From the NCBI RefSeq assembly GCF_009827315.1, contig NZ_WTYF01000004.1:930001-994000 (forward strand): a stretch of 64,000 nt of DNA, read 5' to 3'. Below, piece after piece: positions 50,946 through 60,638 of the stretch. The notes beneath the pieces were generated by a model. That model saw only the letters and a list, made by a program, of their open reading frames with translations. It did no database searches and was not told the origin of the DNA. The stretch's first letter is position 1; every line of letters starts with the position of its first letter. The position numbers and the translations under genes were made by a program. Origin of the DNA: Qipengyuania gaetbuli. Lineage in GTDB: Bacteria; Pseudomonadota; Alphaproteobacteria; Sphingomonadales; Sphingomonadaceae.

Positions 50946-51701
50946 ATGCCCGCTACACCCGCCTGGCCCCCGAAAAGCGCCCCGCGCCTGTTCGTCGATA
51001 CCCCGCTCTCGGCGGATGCGCCCGTGCAGGTGGACGGCAACCAGGCGCATTACCTCGCCAAGGTGATGCGCGTGTCGCCCGGTGACGCGGTGATACTTTG
51101 CGACAACGCGACCGGCGAATGGGCCGCCGAGGTGATGGAGGCGGGCAAGCGCCATGTCCTGCTGCAGCCGCGCGACCACTTGCGCCCTCGCGAGCCGGTG
51201 CCCGATTTCTGGCTCTGCCCGGCCCTGCTCAAGAAAGACCGGTTCGATTTCGTGCTCGAAAAGGCGACAGAGCTGGGCGTTGCGCGTATCGCTCCGCTCG
51301 TCACGCGGCGATGCGTGGCGGACAAGCTCAACCTCGAGCGGGCCGGCACGATCGTGACAGAGGCGGCCGAACAATGCGCCCGCACCGCGCTGCCCGAAGT
51401 GCTCGCTCCTGTGAAGCTCGACGCCCTGCTGCGCGACTGGCCCGAAGACCGCCTGCTGTTCTTCGCCGACGAGGAAGGCGGGGAAAGCGCTGCCGACGCC
51501 TTCTGCCTTACCGAAGGGCCTGCGGCCCTGCTCACCGGCCCCGAAGGCGGATTTGACGATGCCGAGCGCGAGGCGATCCGCGCCCATCCCAACGCCCGCC
51601 CGATCAGCCTCGGTCCGCGCATATTGCGGGGCGAAACGGCGGCTATTGCAGGCATCGCGGTGTGGATGGCGGAAGCGGGCGATTGGATCGGAGAGGAATA
51701 A
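50946..51701 (+). CDS. rsmE: 16S rRNA (uracil1498-N3)-methyltransferase
   Basis: A 251-residue SPOUT enzyme. The N-terminal PUA-like domain begins PRLFVDTPLSADAPVQVDGNQAHYLAKVMR, and the knot has LLTGPEGGFDDAEREAI and ISLGPRILRGETAAIAGIAVW. RsmE methylates U1498 of 16S rRNA. ATG 50946 is used; an upstream in-frame start lies in the ubiA gap. gshA follows after 40 bases, an order common in alphaproteobacteria. Confidence 0.95.
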   Translation: MPATPAWPPKSAPRLFVDTPLSADAPVQVDGNQAHYLAKVMRVSPGDAVILCDNATGEWAAEVMEAGKRHVLLQPRDHLRPREPVPDFWLCPALLKKDRFDFVLEKATELGVARIAPLVTRRCVADKLNLERAGTIVTEAAEQCARTALPEVLAPVKLDALLRDWPEDRLLFFADEEGGESAADAFCLTEGPAALLTGPEGGFDDAEREAIRAHPNARPISLGPRILRGETAAIAGIAVWMAEAGDWIGEE

Positions 51702-51741
51702 TTTCCTTTCCCTGATAGATTCCGTTTTCTAACGCCACCCA

Positions 51742-53112
51742 ATGAGCACGCGCGACACATCCGCCAAGGACGATCCCATCATCGAATCGCGCGACCAACT
51801 CGTCGCGCCGATGCAGAAGGGCGAGAAGCCCAAGGACGCCTGGCGCATCGGGACCGAGCACGAAAAGCTCGTCTTCAAGCGCAAGGATCACCGCGCGCCG
51901 TCCTATGACGAGGAAGGCGGCATTCTCGATATCCTGCTGGCCCTGCGCCAGTTCGGCTGGGAGCCGGTGGAGGAGGGCGGCAAGGTCATCGCCATGCGCG
52001 GCGAGGACGGCACGGTCAGCCTCGAACCGGCCGGACAGCTGGAGCTGTCGGGCGCGCCGCTCGAAAACCTGCACCAGACCTGCGCGGAAACCGGGCGCCA
52101 CCTGTCGCAGGTGAAGGAAGTGGCGGAAGCCTTCGACGTCGGCTTCCTCGGCCTCGGCATGTGGCCCGACAAGACCCGCGACGAACTGCCGATCATGCCC
52201 AAGGGCCGCTACGAAATCATGATGCGCCACATGCCGCGCGTCGGCAGCCTCGGCCTCGACATGATGCTGCGCACCTGCACCATCCAGGTGAACCTCGACT
52301 ATTCGTCCGAACCCGACATGGCGCAGAAATTCCGAACCGGGCTCGCGCTCCAGCCGCTGGCGACCGCGCTGTTCGCCAATTCGCCCTTCCTCGAAGGGAA
52401 ACCGAACGGTTACCTGTCCTATCGCAGCCATATCTGGAGCGACACCGACCCGCATCGCACCGGCATGCTGCCCTTCGTGTTCGAGGACGGCTTCGGCTAC
52501 GAACGCTATGTCGACTATATGCTCGACGTGCCGATGTATTTCGTCTTCCGCGAAGGGAAATACATCGATGCCGCCGGCCTCAGCTTCCGCGATTTCCTCG
52601 ATGGTAATCTCTCCGTCCTGCCCGGCGAGAAGCCGACAGAGAGCGACTGGTGGGACCACCTTTCGACCGCCTTCCCCGAAGTGCGCCTGAAGAGTTTCCT
52701 TGAAATGCGGGGCGCGGATGGCGGCCCGTGGAGCCGGATCTGTGCCCTGCCCGCCTTCTGGGTCGGCCTGCTCTACGACCAGGGCGCGCTCGACGCGGCG
52801 TGGGACCTCGTCAAGCACTGGACGATGGAAGAGCGCGAGGACCTGCGCAACGCGGTGCCCAAACTGGCGCTCGACGCACCCATCCCGGGCGGCGGCAAGC
52901 TGCGCGACCTGGCAAAGGAAGTGCTCGCCGTGGCGCGTGCCGGCCTGACCGCGCGGGCCAAGCTCAACACCTCGGGTGATAACGAGACCGGCTTCCTCGA
53001 AACGCTCGACGAGATCGTGCGCAGCGGCAAGGTGCCTGCGCAGGTCCTGCTCGACCGCTATAATGGCGAATGGAACGGGGACATCACCCGGGTCTACAAA
53101 TACAGTTTCTGA
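51742..53112 (+). CDS. gshA: Glutamate-cysteine ligase (plant/alphaproteobacterial type)
   Basis: A 456-residue ligase with GTEHEKLVFKRKDHRAPSYDEEGGI near the N-terminus, LSGAPLENLHQTCAE, and MMLRTCTIQVNLDYSSE in the middle, all typical of the plant-like GCL group found in alphaproteobacteria. It makes gamma-glutamylcysteine, the first step of glutathione synthesis. It follows rsmE and is followed by a monooxygenase-like gene after 16 bases. Confidence 0.95.
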   Translation: MSTRDTSAKDDPIIESRDQLVAPMQKGEKPKDAWRIGTEHEKLVFKRKDHRAPSYDEEGGILDILLALRQFGWEPVEEGGKVIAMRGEDGTVSLEPAGQLELSGAPLENLHQTCAETGRHLSQVKEVAEAFDVGFLGLGMWPDKTRDELPIMPKGRYEIMMRHMPRVGSLGLDMMLRTCTIQVNLDYSSEPDMAQKFRTGLALQPLATALFANSPFLEGKPNGYLSYRSHIWSDTDPHRTGMLPFVFEDGFGYERYVDYMLDVPMYFVFREGKYIDAAGLSFRDFLDGNLSVLPGEKPTESDWWDHLSTAFPEVRLKSFLEMRGADGGPWSRICALPAFWVGLLYDQGALDAAWDLVKHWTMEEREDLRNAVPKLALDAPIPGGGKLRDLAKEVLAVARAGLTARAKLNTSGDNETGFLETLDEIVRSGKVPAQVLLDRYNGEWNGDITRVYKYSF

Positions 53113-53128
53113 GCGAAGGAGGACGGCG

Positions 53129-53431
53129 ATGATCCAGATAAACGGCACGATCAAGCTGGGCAAGCCGATGGACGCCGCCACCCGCAAGGCGATGGTCGAG
53201 ATGGTCCGTGCCAGCCGCGCGGAAGATGGCTGCCTCGACTATGCCTTCGCCGAGGACCTTGCCGATCCCGACACGCTGATCCTGTTCGAACGCTGGCGCG
53301 ACCGCGATGCGTTGGCCGCCCATGGACAGTCGGCCCACATGGCCGAATTTCGCGGCGTGATGGCGGCCAACCCGCCCGTGTCGCGCGAACTCAGGGTCTA
53401 TGAAACCGACGAGGGCGAGCCGCTCGGCTGA
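53129..53431 (+). CDS. Antibiotic biosynthesis monooxygenase-fold protein (YgiN-like)
   Basis: A 100-residue ferredoxin-like ABM protein. TRKAMVEMVRASRAEDGCLDYAFAEDLADPDTLILFERW and AHGQSAHMAEFRGVM carry the ABM pattern of quinol monooxygenases. AAGGAGG precedes the ATG at good spacing. The role is probably oxidation of a small phenolic or quinol, but it is not proven. It ends one base before the convergent methyltransferase stop. Confidence 0.88.
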   Translation: MIQINGTIKLGKPMDAATRKAMVEMVRASRAEDGCLDYAFAEDLADPDTLILFERWRDRDALAAHGQSAHMAEFRGVMAANPPVSRELRVYETDEGEPLG

Positions 53432-53432
53432 C

Positions 53433-54791
53433 CTATTCCGCCGGCTGGGCCGCCGCAGCACCGGCGCGCGGAGTAAACAGGCGGGTCAGCCGTGACAGCG
53501 GCGCGGTAATCAGCCCGTTTGCCCCCATCCAAGCGTAATATTCGCGGTACTTCTCGTCCTCTGCCAGCAGGTGCGCCTCTTCCGTGCGAGCGCGCCAGTA
53601 GTAGATGCCGTTCACGCACAGCAGGAAGAAGGTGTTGCGGATGGCATCGGTCATGCTGCCGTTGACCACGAGAAACGGCATCACGCTGCACCACCAGAAC
53701 AGGTTTTTCGACAAATAGGCCGGATGCCGCGTGAAGCGGTAGGGCCCGTTCGTCAGCACACCGCGATAGGTGAGGTTGGAAAAGCGGATGCCGAAAGCGA
53801 AGGTCGCCCAGGCATAGACCGCGGTCAGGAAGACCAGCACACCCGCCCAAATCCACAGCACCGCCTGGTTGCCATCGAGCCAGTAGTGCCACTGCCCGAC
53901 ATTGTGCTCGTAGCTCATCACCTGACCGTTGCCGAGGATGCCCCAGACGAACGGCGGATAGCAGACCAGCGCGGCCAGCCAGCCGCCGAGGAAGGGGTTG
54001 CCCGAACGGATATGCGCATCGAGCGGGCGCAGCGTCACGATGTAGCCGACCGCGCCGACCATCACGTCGACGAGGAACAGCAAATTGATCAGCACGACCG
54101 CGAAGACGACCGGATTGCTCAGGAATTCATAGAGGTCGGCATTCACCACATTGGCGAAGTTCACCGGCACGATGGAGATCATGAAGGCGCCGAAGAAGCC
54201 CTTGATGATCCAGGCACGCCAGTGCTTCTTAACCTCGCCCGCATCCCAGTCGTCGCGCATGAACAGCATCGCACCGAAATGCCATGCGTGGTCGCGCGGG
54301 TTCTTCATCACGCGATCGAGCCACAGGACATAGGGCACCGACAGCACCACCATGGCCGCGCCCATGACGGCAAGGACCTTGAGCGCGTAGACGTAGTTCC
54401 CGCTCCAGTACCAGCGGCACAGGCAGAACAGCGCGACGAGGATCGCCCATGTGGCCCACAGGCCGGCGATCTTGGTCAGCGATGCCTCGAGGTCCGGTTT
54501 GCGCGTCTTTGCCAGCGACCAGTCGATCCCGGTGGAGGGGCGCCGATGCACCTTGTCGACGAATACCGACCAGGCGACCATCGGGATGGTGATGAATACG
54601 AGACCTGCGATGGCCGCATTGGGGCCGACCATCGGCTCGCGCGGGCCGGGCAGGTTCCAGAAATCGGCGATGCCCGCCCAGTCGCGGGCGATCCATACCC
54701 ATGCGAGCAGCGCGAACAGCCCCACCAGCCCTACGGCTGGCGAGACGTCGCTGGTCGGACGGCGGTCCGGTACGGGTAGGTTCCTGTCCAT
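53433..54791 (-). CDS. Multi-pass membrane protein with ICMT/PEMT-type methyltransferase domain
   Basis: A 452-residue integral membrane protein with about ten helices. The C-terminal quarter has the ICMT/PEMT motif: RFSNLTYRGVLTNGPYRFTRHPAYLSKNLFWW, then YYWRARTEEAHLLAEDEKYREYYAW, matching isoprenylcysteine carboxyl methyltransferase-type SAM and substrate sites. The N-terminal two thirds are extra helices not seen in ordinary ICMT proteins. The target (lipid, quinone or peptide) is unknown. It is divergent in context from bamB, 51 bases upstream on the same strand. Confidence 0.8.
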   Translation of the reverse strand: MDRNLPVPDRRPTSDVSPAVGLVGLFALLAWVWIARDWAGIADFWNLPGPREPMVGPNAAIAGLVFITIPMVAWSVFVDKVHRRPSTGIDWSLAKTRKPDLEASLTKIAGLWATWAILVALFCLCRWYWSGNYVYALKVLAVMGAAMVVLSVPYVLWLDRVMKNPRDHAWHFGAMLFMRDDWDAGEVKKHWRAWIIKGFFGAFMISIVPVNFANVVNADLYEFLSNPVVFAVVLINLLFLVDVMVGAVGYIVTLRPLDAHIRSGNPFLGGWLAALVCYPPFVWGILGNGQVMSYEHNVGQWHYWLDGNQAVLWIWAGVLVFLTAVYAWATFAFGIRFSNLTYRGVLTNGPYRFTRHPAYLSKNLFWWCSVMPFLVVNGSMTDAIRNTFFLLCVNGIYYWRARTEEAHLLAEDEKYREYYAWMGANGLITAPLSRLTRLFTPRAGAAAAQPAE

Positions 54792-54842
54792 TGCCCCGCC
54801 CTATAGCGCGGCAATGGTAAACGGTGCGAAAACTATCGCGCC

Positions 54843-56201
54843 TTACCGGAAAGCGGTGATCGTGCCGCTGTCGTCGAGGACGTAGAGCGTGTTGTTCGCC
54901 ACGATCGGCGGCAGGCTGATGTCGGCGTCGAGCTCGGTGAACAGCGTGGCCGAACCTTCGCCCGTGCTGATGCGCCAGATTTCGCCTTCCGAATTGACCG
55001 CCCACAGCTGGCCGCCGGCAAGCACCGGGCCTTGCCAGAAGATCGGGCCCTTCTTGTCCTCTTCGTCGCGATAGCGGGCCATCTGCGTCAGCCAGCGGAC
55101 CTTGCCGGTCCCGCGCTGGATGGCGATCAGGCGCGCATCGTCGGTGAGGGCGAAGATCCATTCACCGGCGATCGCGGGGGTCGAGATACCTGCGACGTTG
55201 AGTTCCCACAGGCGCTGGCCGGTCACCAGTTCGTAGGCCGCCATGCGACCGCCCTGGCCGAGCGCATAGACGCGGCCGTTGTCGATGATCGGGTCGGCGT
55301 CGATGTCCGACAGCGCACCGACCTGCGTCGAGATTGAGGTGCGCGCAAGGGCGTCGGCCCACAGGCTGCGGCCGTTCTCGTAACGGTAAGCGATCAGTTC
55401 GCCCGAGGTGTAACCGGCCACGACCGTGCCCTGCCCTGCGGCAGGCGCGGCAACACCGAAGACGCCGGCCATGGTGGTCGAACCCGATTCGTCCCACTGG
55501 ATGCTGCCGTCAGCGGCATTGAGGGCAAAGAGCAGGTTGTCCTGCGTCATGACGAAGACGTTGTCGAAGGCGAGCGTCGGCGATCCGCGCAGCGGGCCGC
55601 CCGGCTTGACCTTCCAGAGTTCCGCGCCGGTCTGGGCGTTGAGGGCGAAGACATTGCCTGCCCCGTCGGTGCCGTAGACCGTGCCGTTCGAATAGCTGAC
55701 GCCGCCGCCGAATGCGGAGGGGCGCGTGTCGTCGCTCAGCTGGGTCTGGTAGCTCCAGCTGCGTGCGCCGGTCTGCGCATCGAAGGCCGAGACGCGGCCG
55801 TCGGTGCCGACGGCATAAAGCTTGCCGTTGCCGATCACCGGCGCAGCGCCGAGGCGGCGGCGGTTGTCCGCGCCGGTCACGCTGACAGTGAAGGCCCGCG
55901 TGGGTGCCTGCGAAAGGGCAAGGTGGCCGTAGCTCTTGCTGGCAGTACCGCCGGCCTGGCCCCATTCGGCATTGGTCTGAGCCGGCGGCAGGACCACCGA
56001 AACGCCGGCCAGCGCCGGATCGACTTCTGCGCCCGTGGTGATGCGCGACAGGATGGGTTCGCGCTTGCCGACGGTCGGCGTGGTCTTCTTGCCGTCCCCG
56101 CCGCCGAACAGTCCGCCGCTGCAGGCCGACAGGCCGAGGGCGATCGCGGCGACGAGTGCGCCGCGCAGATAGGGTTTTGCGTTGGTCTGGCTCATCTTCA
56201 T
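54843..56201 (-). CDS. bamB: Outer membrane assembly lipoprotein BamB
   Basis: A 452-residue beta-propeller lipoprotein. The signal ends in LSACSGG (lipobox), followed by several PQQ-like repeats recognisable as W-containing blades such as LFALNAADGSIQWDES, IAYRYENGRSLWADAL and MAAYELVTGQRLWELNVAG. BamB joins BamA in folding outer-membrane proteins. ATG 56201 gives MKMSQTNAKPY; ATG 56195 is the alternative. It is 13 bases past yfgM, the standard yfgM-bamB order. Confidence 0.93.
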   Translation of the reverse strand: MKMSQTNAKPYLRGALVAAIALGLSACSGGLFGGGDGKKTTPTVGKREPILSRITTGAEVDPALAGVSVVLPPAQTNAEWGQAGGTASKSYGHLALSQAPTRAFTVSVTGADNRRRLGAAPVIGNGKLYAVGTDGRVSAFDAQTGARSWSYQTQLSDDTRPSAFGGGVSYSNGTVYGTDGAGNVFALNAQTGAELWKVKPGGPLRGSPTLAFDNVFVMTQDNLLFALNAADGSIQWDESGSTTMAGVFGVAAPAAGQGTVVAGYTSGELIAYRYENGRSLWADALARTSISTQVGALSDIDADPIIDNGRVYALGQGGRMAAYELVTGQRLWELNVAGISTPAIAGEWIFALTDDARLIAIQRGTGKVRWLTQMARYRDEEDKKGPIFWQGPVLAGGQLWAVNSEGEIWRISTGEGSATLFTELDADISLPPIVANNTLYVLDDSGTITAFR

Positions 56202-56214
56202 CCCGTCTATTCGA

Positions 56215-57021
56215 TTATTCGGCAGCCGGCTGCTGGGCTTCGGCCTGCGGGTCGATACGCTGCGAATCGAGCAGCTTCTCGACATCGTCCACGGCATCCA
56301 CGCCGAGGATGCCTGCCATGTTCAGGACCCGGGAGCGGGTACCTTCGGGCGTGCCCTCGGCACGTGCGATCTGGCCGAACAGGGCGCCGGCTTCGGCGCG
56401 CTTGCCCTGCGCGAGATAGGCATGGGCGACGATTTCGCCCGCGCTGGCAAACAGCGGCTCGCCGGGCGTCGCCAGCGGCTTGAGCGCGGCGATGACTTCG
56501 GCCGGTTCGAGATCGTCGTATTGCAGCGTCACGCGGCGCAGCAGCGCCATGTCGCGCATGACCTTGGGCGCGCTTTCATCGTCGGCGACTTCGCCGAAAA
56601 GCTTCACCGCTTCCGCGTCATTGCCCGCTTCCGATGCAAGGCCTGCGCGCAGCAGCTTGGCGGAAATTACGGCCGTGCCTTCGCCTTCCATGCTGTTCAG
56701 CTTTTCCAGCGCGGCGGCATTGTTGCCCGCTTCCAGCTGGTCGAGCGCGACGACGAGCGCTTCGGACTGCGCCTCCATCTTCTGCTCGTTTTGGTTGTCC
56801 CACCAAAGATAGCCGCCGAAGGCCGCGAGGCCGGCTATCAGCACGCCCAGCAGCGGCTTGCCGTAGCTGGTCGCGAAGCTTTCGAAATCGCCCTGGCGGA
56901 CGGCATCGTCCACCTCGCGCAGCAGGGCTTCTTGCTCGGCTGCGTCGGCGCGGGCTTTCTTTTCCTCGCGGGTCAGGTCGGTCTTGGGTGTGCGGGCCAC
57001 TGCGGCGCGTGCTCCATTCAA
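56215..57021 (-). CDS. YfgM-family TPR membrane protein
   Basis: A 268-residue protein with a charged cytosolic N-terminus (about residues 1-54), one membrane helix (YGKPLLGVLIAGLAAFGGYLWW, about 53-74) and a TPR-like periplasmic domain (from EAQSEALVVALDQLEAGNNAAALEKL). YfgM associates with the Sec translocon and PpiD in export. It precedes bamB in one operon. The order with the neighbouring GT gene is not functionally linked. Confidence 0.88.
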   Translation of the reverse strand: MNGARAAVARTPKTDLTREEKKARADAAEQEALLREVDDAVRQGDFESFATSYGKPLLGVLIAGLAAFGGYLWWDNQNEQKMEAQSEALVVALDQLEAGNNAAALEKLNSMEGEGTAVISAKLLRAGLASEAGNDAEAVKLFGEVADDESAPKVMRDMALLRRVTLQYDDLEPAEVIAALKPLATPGEPLFASAGEIVAHAYLAQGKRAEAGALFGQIARAEGTPEGTRSRVLNMAGILGVDAVDDVEKLLDSQRIDPQAEAQQPAAE

Positions 57022-57136
57022 GGCAAATGTGAAGGCGGGTCTTTAGGCATAGCGAGGGGCAAGGGCAATGCTTGAGCGGCCATGGCGCATGCCTGTCCCC
57101 CGACGGGTGAACGGGTGATGAAACGCGCAGGCGCGC

Positions 57137-58282
57137 TCAGAATTCGCGCCGCATCGCGCTGGAGTAGAGCCGGCGGTAGGTGGCGACCATCCGTTCGCGG
57201 TCGAACTGCGCCTGCGCACGGGCACGGTTGGCTTCCCCGATGGCCTTCTGGGCCTTCTCGTTATCGGCGAGCGCGCGCATCAGGGCGGACAGATCGTCCT
57301 CGTTGCCGGGCGCGCTCAGGAATTCGCGATTCTCGTCCGAGACGATATGCGGGATGTCGCCCACTGCAGGGGCCACCACGGGCAGGCCTGCGGCCATCGC
57401 CTCGATCACCGACAGCGGGAACTGCTCGGACGAGCTCGACAGGGCGAACATGTCGAACAGGCCGATGACGCGCGACGGGTCCTTCACGGAACCCGGCAGA
57501 TGGACACGATGGTTGATGCCCAGCCGGTCGATTTCCGTTTGGATGGCATCGCGCTCGCTCCCCTCGCCGATGATGACGAGATGCCATTCCTCGCGCATCG
57601 GGGCGAAGGCGCGCACCAGCGCGGGCAGGTTCTTGACCTTGCGCAGCCCGGCGAGCGTGCCGACCCATTTCTCGCCCTTGCGCTTGATCAGGCGGAAAGC
57701 TTCGGGCTTGGGCCGCATGGCGAAGGCCTTGGTGTCGATCCCGTTGGGAATGCGCTTCACGCGGCCGAGCGGCTGCTGCCAGTCGACCAGCGCGATTTCC
57801 TCCAGCGTTTCCGACGGGACCACGAGGCCCGACGCCTTGCCCAGCGCAACGCGGCGGTACCAGGTGCGGCTGCGCTTGCGCTTGTACAGCTCGCTCTCGT
57901 CGAAGCCGTCCTCGTGATGGATCAGCGGCGGCAGCGTCAGCGCTTCGGAGAACATGGTGTGTGCCATGACCGCATCCATCGCGCCCCAGTTGTAGGTCAG
58001 GACGAGGTCGTAATCCTTCATCGCCCGAGCGATCTTCATCAGCCTGCCGGGCAGCGGCGTGCCCTTGAGGCTGGGGAAATCAGGCTGGAGGACGACAGGA
58101 ATGTTGCGGTCGATGCCTTCCGCCGCTTCCAGCCGGTCAGGCTCTGCCGACACGATCGTGTGGTGCAGGCCGCGCCCGAAGGCGTTGATGAGTTCGACCG
58201 TGCGCCGTTCCTTGCCGCCTGCGGCGAAGGTCGACTGCAGGTGGAGGACGCGCGGCACGCCGCCGCCGGCGCTGCGGCTCAT
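57137..58282 (-). CDS. GT4-family glycosyltransferase
   Basis: A 381-residue GT-B enzyme. The start HLQSTFAAGGKERRTVELINAFG has the donor-domain glycine loop, and the C-terminal domain has the family E-x7-E motif SSSEQFPLSVIEAMAAGLPVVAP plus VHLPGSVKDP. GT4 enzymes add sugars from NDP donors to glycans or lipids; acceptor unknown. ATG 58282 overlaps the stop of the upstream hydrolase by four bases, so the two are coupled. Confidence 0.9.
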   Translation of the reverse strand: MSRSAGGGVPRVLHLQSTFAAGGKERRTVELINAFGRGLHHTIVSAEPDRLEAAEGIDRNIPVVLQPDFPSLKGTPLPGRLMKIARAMKDYDLVLTYNWGAMDAVMAHTMFSEALTLPPLIHHEDGFDESELYKRKRSRTWYRRVALGKASGLVVPSETLEEIALVDWQQPLGRVKRIPNGIDTKAFAMRPKPEAFRLIKRKGEKWVGTLAGLRKVKNLPALVRAFAPMREEWHLVIIGEGSERDAIQTEIDRLGINHRVHLPGSVKDPSRVIGLFDMFALSSSSEQFPLSVIEAMAAGLPVVAPAVGDIPHIVSDENREFLSAPGNEDDLSALMRALADNEKAQKAIGEANRARAQAQFDRERMVATYRRLYSSAMRREF

Positions 58283-59145
58283 CGGATGCTGGCGAGCAGC
58301 GAATCGATGGCCGAACGGACTTCCGGCTCGTCGAGCGTCGGGGCGTGGCCCGCATCGGGCACCGTTACCGCATCGGCGGCAGGCGCACGGCGCTGCATTT
58401 CCGCAAAGGCTTCTTCCGGCAGCAGGTTCGACAGGCCGCCGCGCACCAGCAGCAGGGGCTTGGCAGCCAGCGCCTCGAAACCGGGCCACAGGTCCGGCGG
58501 CACGGCGTTCTCGTCCGCGGCGTTGAAGGGTTCTGCGATCTTCATGTCGTAGTCGAAGGCGATGCGGCCGTTGTTGCACAGGGTCATCCCGCGCTTGGCC
58601 ATGGCGATCCAGTCCTCGGTATCGAAGGACGGGTGCGCCGCGCCGTGCACTTCCTCCAGCGCGCGGGCAGCGTGCATCCAGGTCGGGAAGCTGCGTCCCT
58701 GCCCGAGATAGGTCCGGATCTTGTCGATGCCCGAGGGATCGACCACCGGGCCGATGTCGTTGAGCAGCGCACCTGCGATCAGCTGCGGCATGGCCTGCGC
58801 GATCAGCATGGTCATCAGCCCGCCCATCGAGGTGCCGACCGACACGAAACGCTCGATCTTTTCCTGCTGCAACAGGCCCAGCACGTCGCCGATATAGTTG
58901 GGCACTGCATAGGTCGCGCTGTCTTCGGCGTAATCGCTCTTGCCGCGGCCGCGCATGTCGGGGACGATCACCCGCCAGCCCTTGCTCGCGATATAGGGGG
59001 CAACGCCTTCGAAATCGCGGCTGTTGCGGGTCAGGCCGTGGAGGCAGAGCACGGGCGGACGTTCGTTCGCCTCGCCGTAATCGCGGAAATAGAGGGTCAG
59101 GCCCTCGGCGCTTTGCCAGCTGCGCTCGCTGAATTCGCTATCCAT
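58279..59145 (-). CDS. Alpha/beta-fold hydrolase
   Basis: A 288-residue alpha/beta hydrolase with the oxyanion HGLTRNSRDF, nucleophile elbow GTSMGGLM (Ser about residue 103), the acid in the PLLLVRGGLSN strand region and the catalytic His in DAGHAPTLDEPE. It has no signal peptide. The lid region differs from lipases and epoxide hydrolases, so the ester or other substrate is unknown. It is coupled to the GT4 gene. Confidence 0.9.
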   Translation of the reverse strand: MDSEFSERSWQSAEGLTLYFRDYGEANERPPVLCLHGLTRNSRDFEGVAPYIASKGWRVIVPDMRGRGKSDYAEDSATYAVPNYIGDVLGLLQQEKIERFVSVGTSMGGLMTMLIAQAMPQLIAGALLNDIGPVVDPSGIDKIRTYLGQGRSFPTWMHAARALEEVHGAAHPSFDTEDWIAMAKRGMTLCNNGRIAFDYDMKIAEPFNAADENAVPPDLWPGFEALAAKPLLLVRGGLSNLLPEEAFAEMQRRAPAADAVTVPDAGHAPTLDEPEVRSAIDSLLASIR

Positions 59146-59225
59146 GGAAAGCGCGGTAGCGGCTTGTGCAGCAAATTTCGAGAGACGACTTGCACCTGTC
59201 GTTGCGGACCCTCATCTCGTCGGAG

Positions 59226-60638
59226 ATGCCCAGCGCGCCCGAACCATCCGCCTACCGCCCCGACACCCCCGTGACGGAGCTGGCCGGCTGGCTCGCCGAT
59301 CCGGTCAGGGCAGCCGATTTTCCCGCCGCGCGCCTGCGCTTTCGCAACGACCGCTGGGCCGCCGCCGTGGGGCTGGCGGATTTGTCGGACGAGGAGTGGA
59401 CGCGCCATTTCGGGCGATTCGATCCGCTGCCCGACAATTTGCCGCAGCCGTTGGCGCTGCGCTATCACGGCCACCAGTTCCGCGTTTACAACCCGCAGAT
59501 CGGCGACGGGCGCGGCTTCCTGTTCGCCCAGCTGCGCGACGGGGCCGGCCGCCTCCTCGATCTCGGCACCAAGGGTTCGGGCCAGACGCCGTGGAGCCGC
59601 GACGGCGACGGGCGCCTGACGCTGAAGGGCGCGGTGCGCGAAATCCTCGCCACCGAAATGCTCGAGGCGCTCGGCGTGAACACCTCTAAGACCTTCAGCG
59701 TGGTCGAGACGGGCGAGGAGCTGTGGCGCAATGACGAGCCGTCTCCGACGCGCTCTGCCGTCATGACGCGGCTCAGCCACGGACACGTGCGTATCGGCAC
59801 CTTGCAGCGCCTGCTGGCCCTTGAAGAGCGCGAGCACATGGAAGCGCTGGTCGACTATTGCCTCGCGCAGTTCCCCGGCCCGCCGCCACCTGCCGATGCC
59901 CCCGGGCGCGACGAGCCGGCAGTGCGCCTGATGCACCTCGTCGTCGAGCGGCTGGCCGATCTCGCGGCAAGCTGGATGGTCGCCGGTTTCGTCCACGGCG
60001 TGCTCAACACCGACAATATGAACGTGTCGGGCGAAAGCTTCGATTATGGCCCCTGGCGCTTCCTGCCGAAATGGGAGCCGGGCTTCACCGCCGCCTATTT
60101 CGACCATGCGGGCCTTTATGCCTTCGGTCGCCAGCCCGAGGCATTGCACTGGAACTGCGGGCAGTTCGCGGTTGCCCTGCGGCTGATTGCCGATGCACCG
60201 CCGCTGATTGCCGCGATGGAGCGCTTCGGCCCGCTCTACATGGAAGCGGTGGCGCGGCGCTGGTGCTGGCGACTGGGTCTCCAAAGCCGGGGTGCGGAAG
60301 CCGATGCGCGGCTGGTCGGTGCCTGCGAGGCCCATATGAGCGCAAGCGGCGTGCAGCCGGACGCCTTCTTCTTCCGTCACCGCGGTGGCCGGAACACGGC
60401 AGGCGATCTGGCGCAAGCCTTTGCCGGATACGAGCCGGTCGAAGACGCCCACGAATACTGGTCCGCAGATACCCCCCAGTCCATGTTGGTCGAGGAGGTC
60501 GAGGAAATCTGGTCGGCCATCGACAGGGACGACGACTGGGGCCCGCTCGACGACAAGATCGCCGCGCTGCGCAGCATGGGTGATGCGCACGGGCCCGCCC
60601 CGATTGCCGCAGGACATTTGCCGCGAGGCGAAAGCTAA
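59226..60638 (+). CDS. SelO/YdiU-family protein adenylyltransferase
   Basis: A 470-residue pseudokinase-fold protein matching SelO/YdiU: the PxxYRPDTPV start, YHGHQFRVYNPQIGDGRGFLFAQL near residue 80, KGSGQTPWSRDGDGRLTLKGAVREIL and HGVLNTDNMNVSGESFDYGPWRF in the catalytic loop. The family transfers AMP to Ser/Thr/Tyr of proteins under redox stress. GTG 59166 is an alternative start adding 20 residues. The terminal CxxC/selenocysteine of some SelO proteins is absent here. Confidence 0.9.
   Translation: MPSAPEPSAYRPDTPVTELAGWLADPVRAADFPAARLRFRNDRWAAAVGLADLSDEEWTRHFGRFDPLPDNLPQPLALRYHGHQFRVYNPQIGDGRGFLFAQLRDGAGRLLDLGTKGSGQTPWSRDGDGRLTLKGAVREILATEMLEALGVNTSKTFSVVETGEELWRNDEPSPTRSAVMTRLSHGHVRIGTLQRLLALEEREHMEALVDYCLAQFPGPPPPADAPGRDEPAVRLMHLVVERLADLAASWMVAGFVHGVLNTDNMNVSGESFDYGPWRFLPKWEPGFTAAYFDHAGLYAFGRQPEALHWNCGQFAVALRLIADAPPLIAAMERFGPLYMEAVARRWCWRLGLQSRGAEADARLVGACEAHMSASGVQPDAFFFRHRGGRNTAGDLAQAFAGYEPVEDAHEYWSADTPQSMLVEEVEEIWSAIDRDDDWGPLDDKIAALRSMGDAHGPAPIAAGHLPRGES

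Noticed and set aside
49986..51587. A 533-codon open frame that would fuse an N-terminal domain to UbiA.
   Set aside because: The extra 227 codons are antisense to rsmE, whose SPOUT motifs are intact; a good ribosome site lies directly before the UbiA ATG at 50906.
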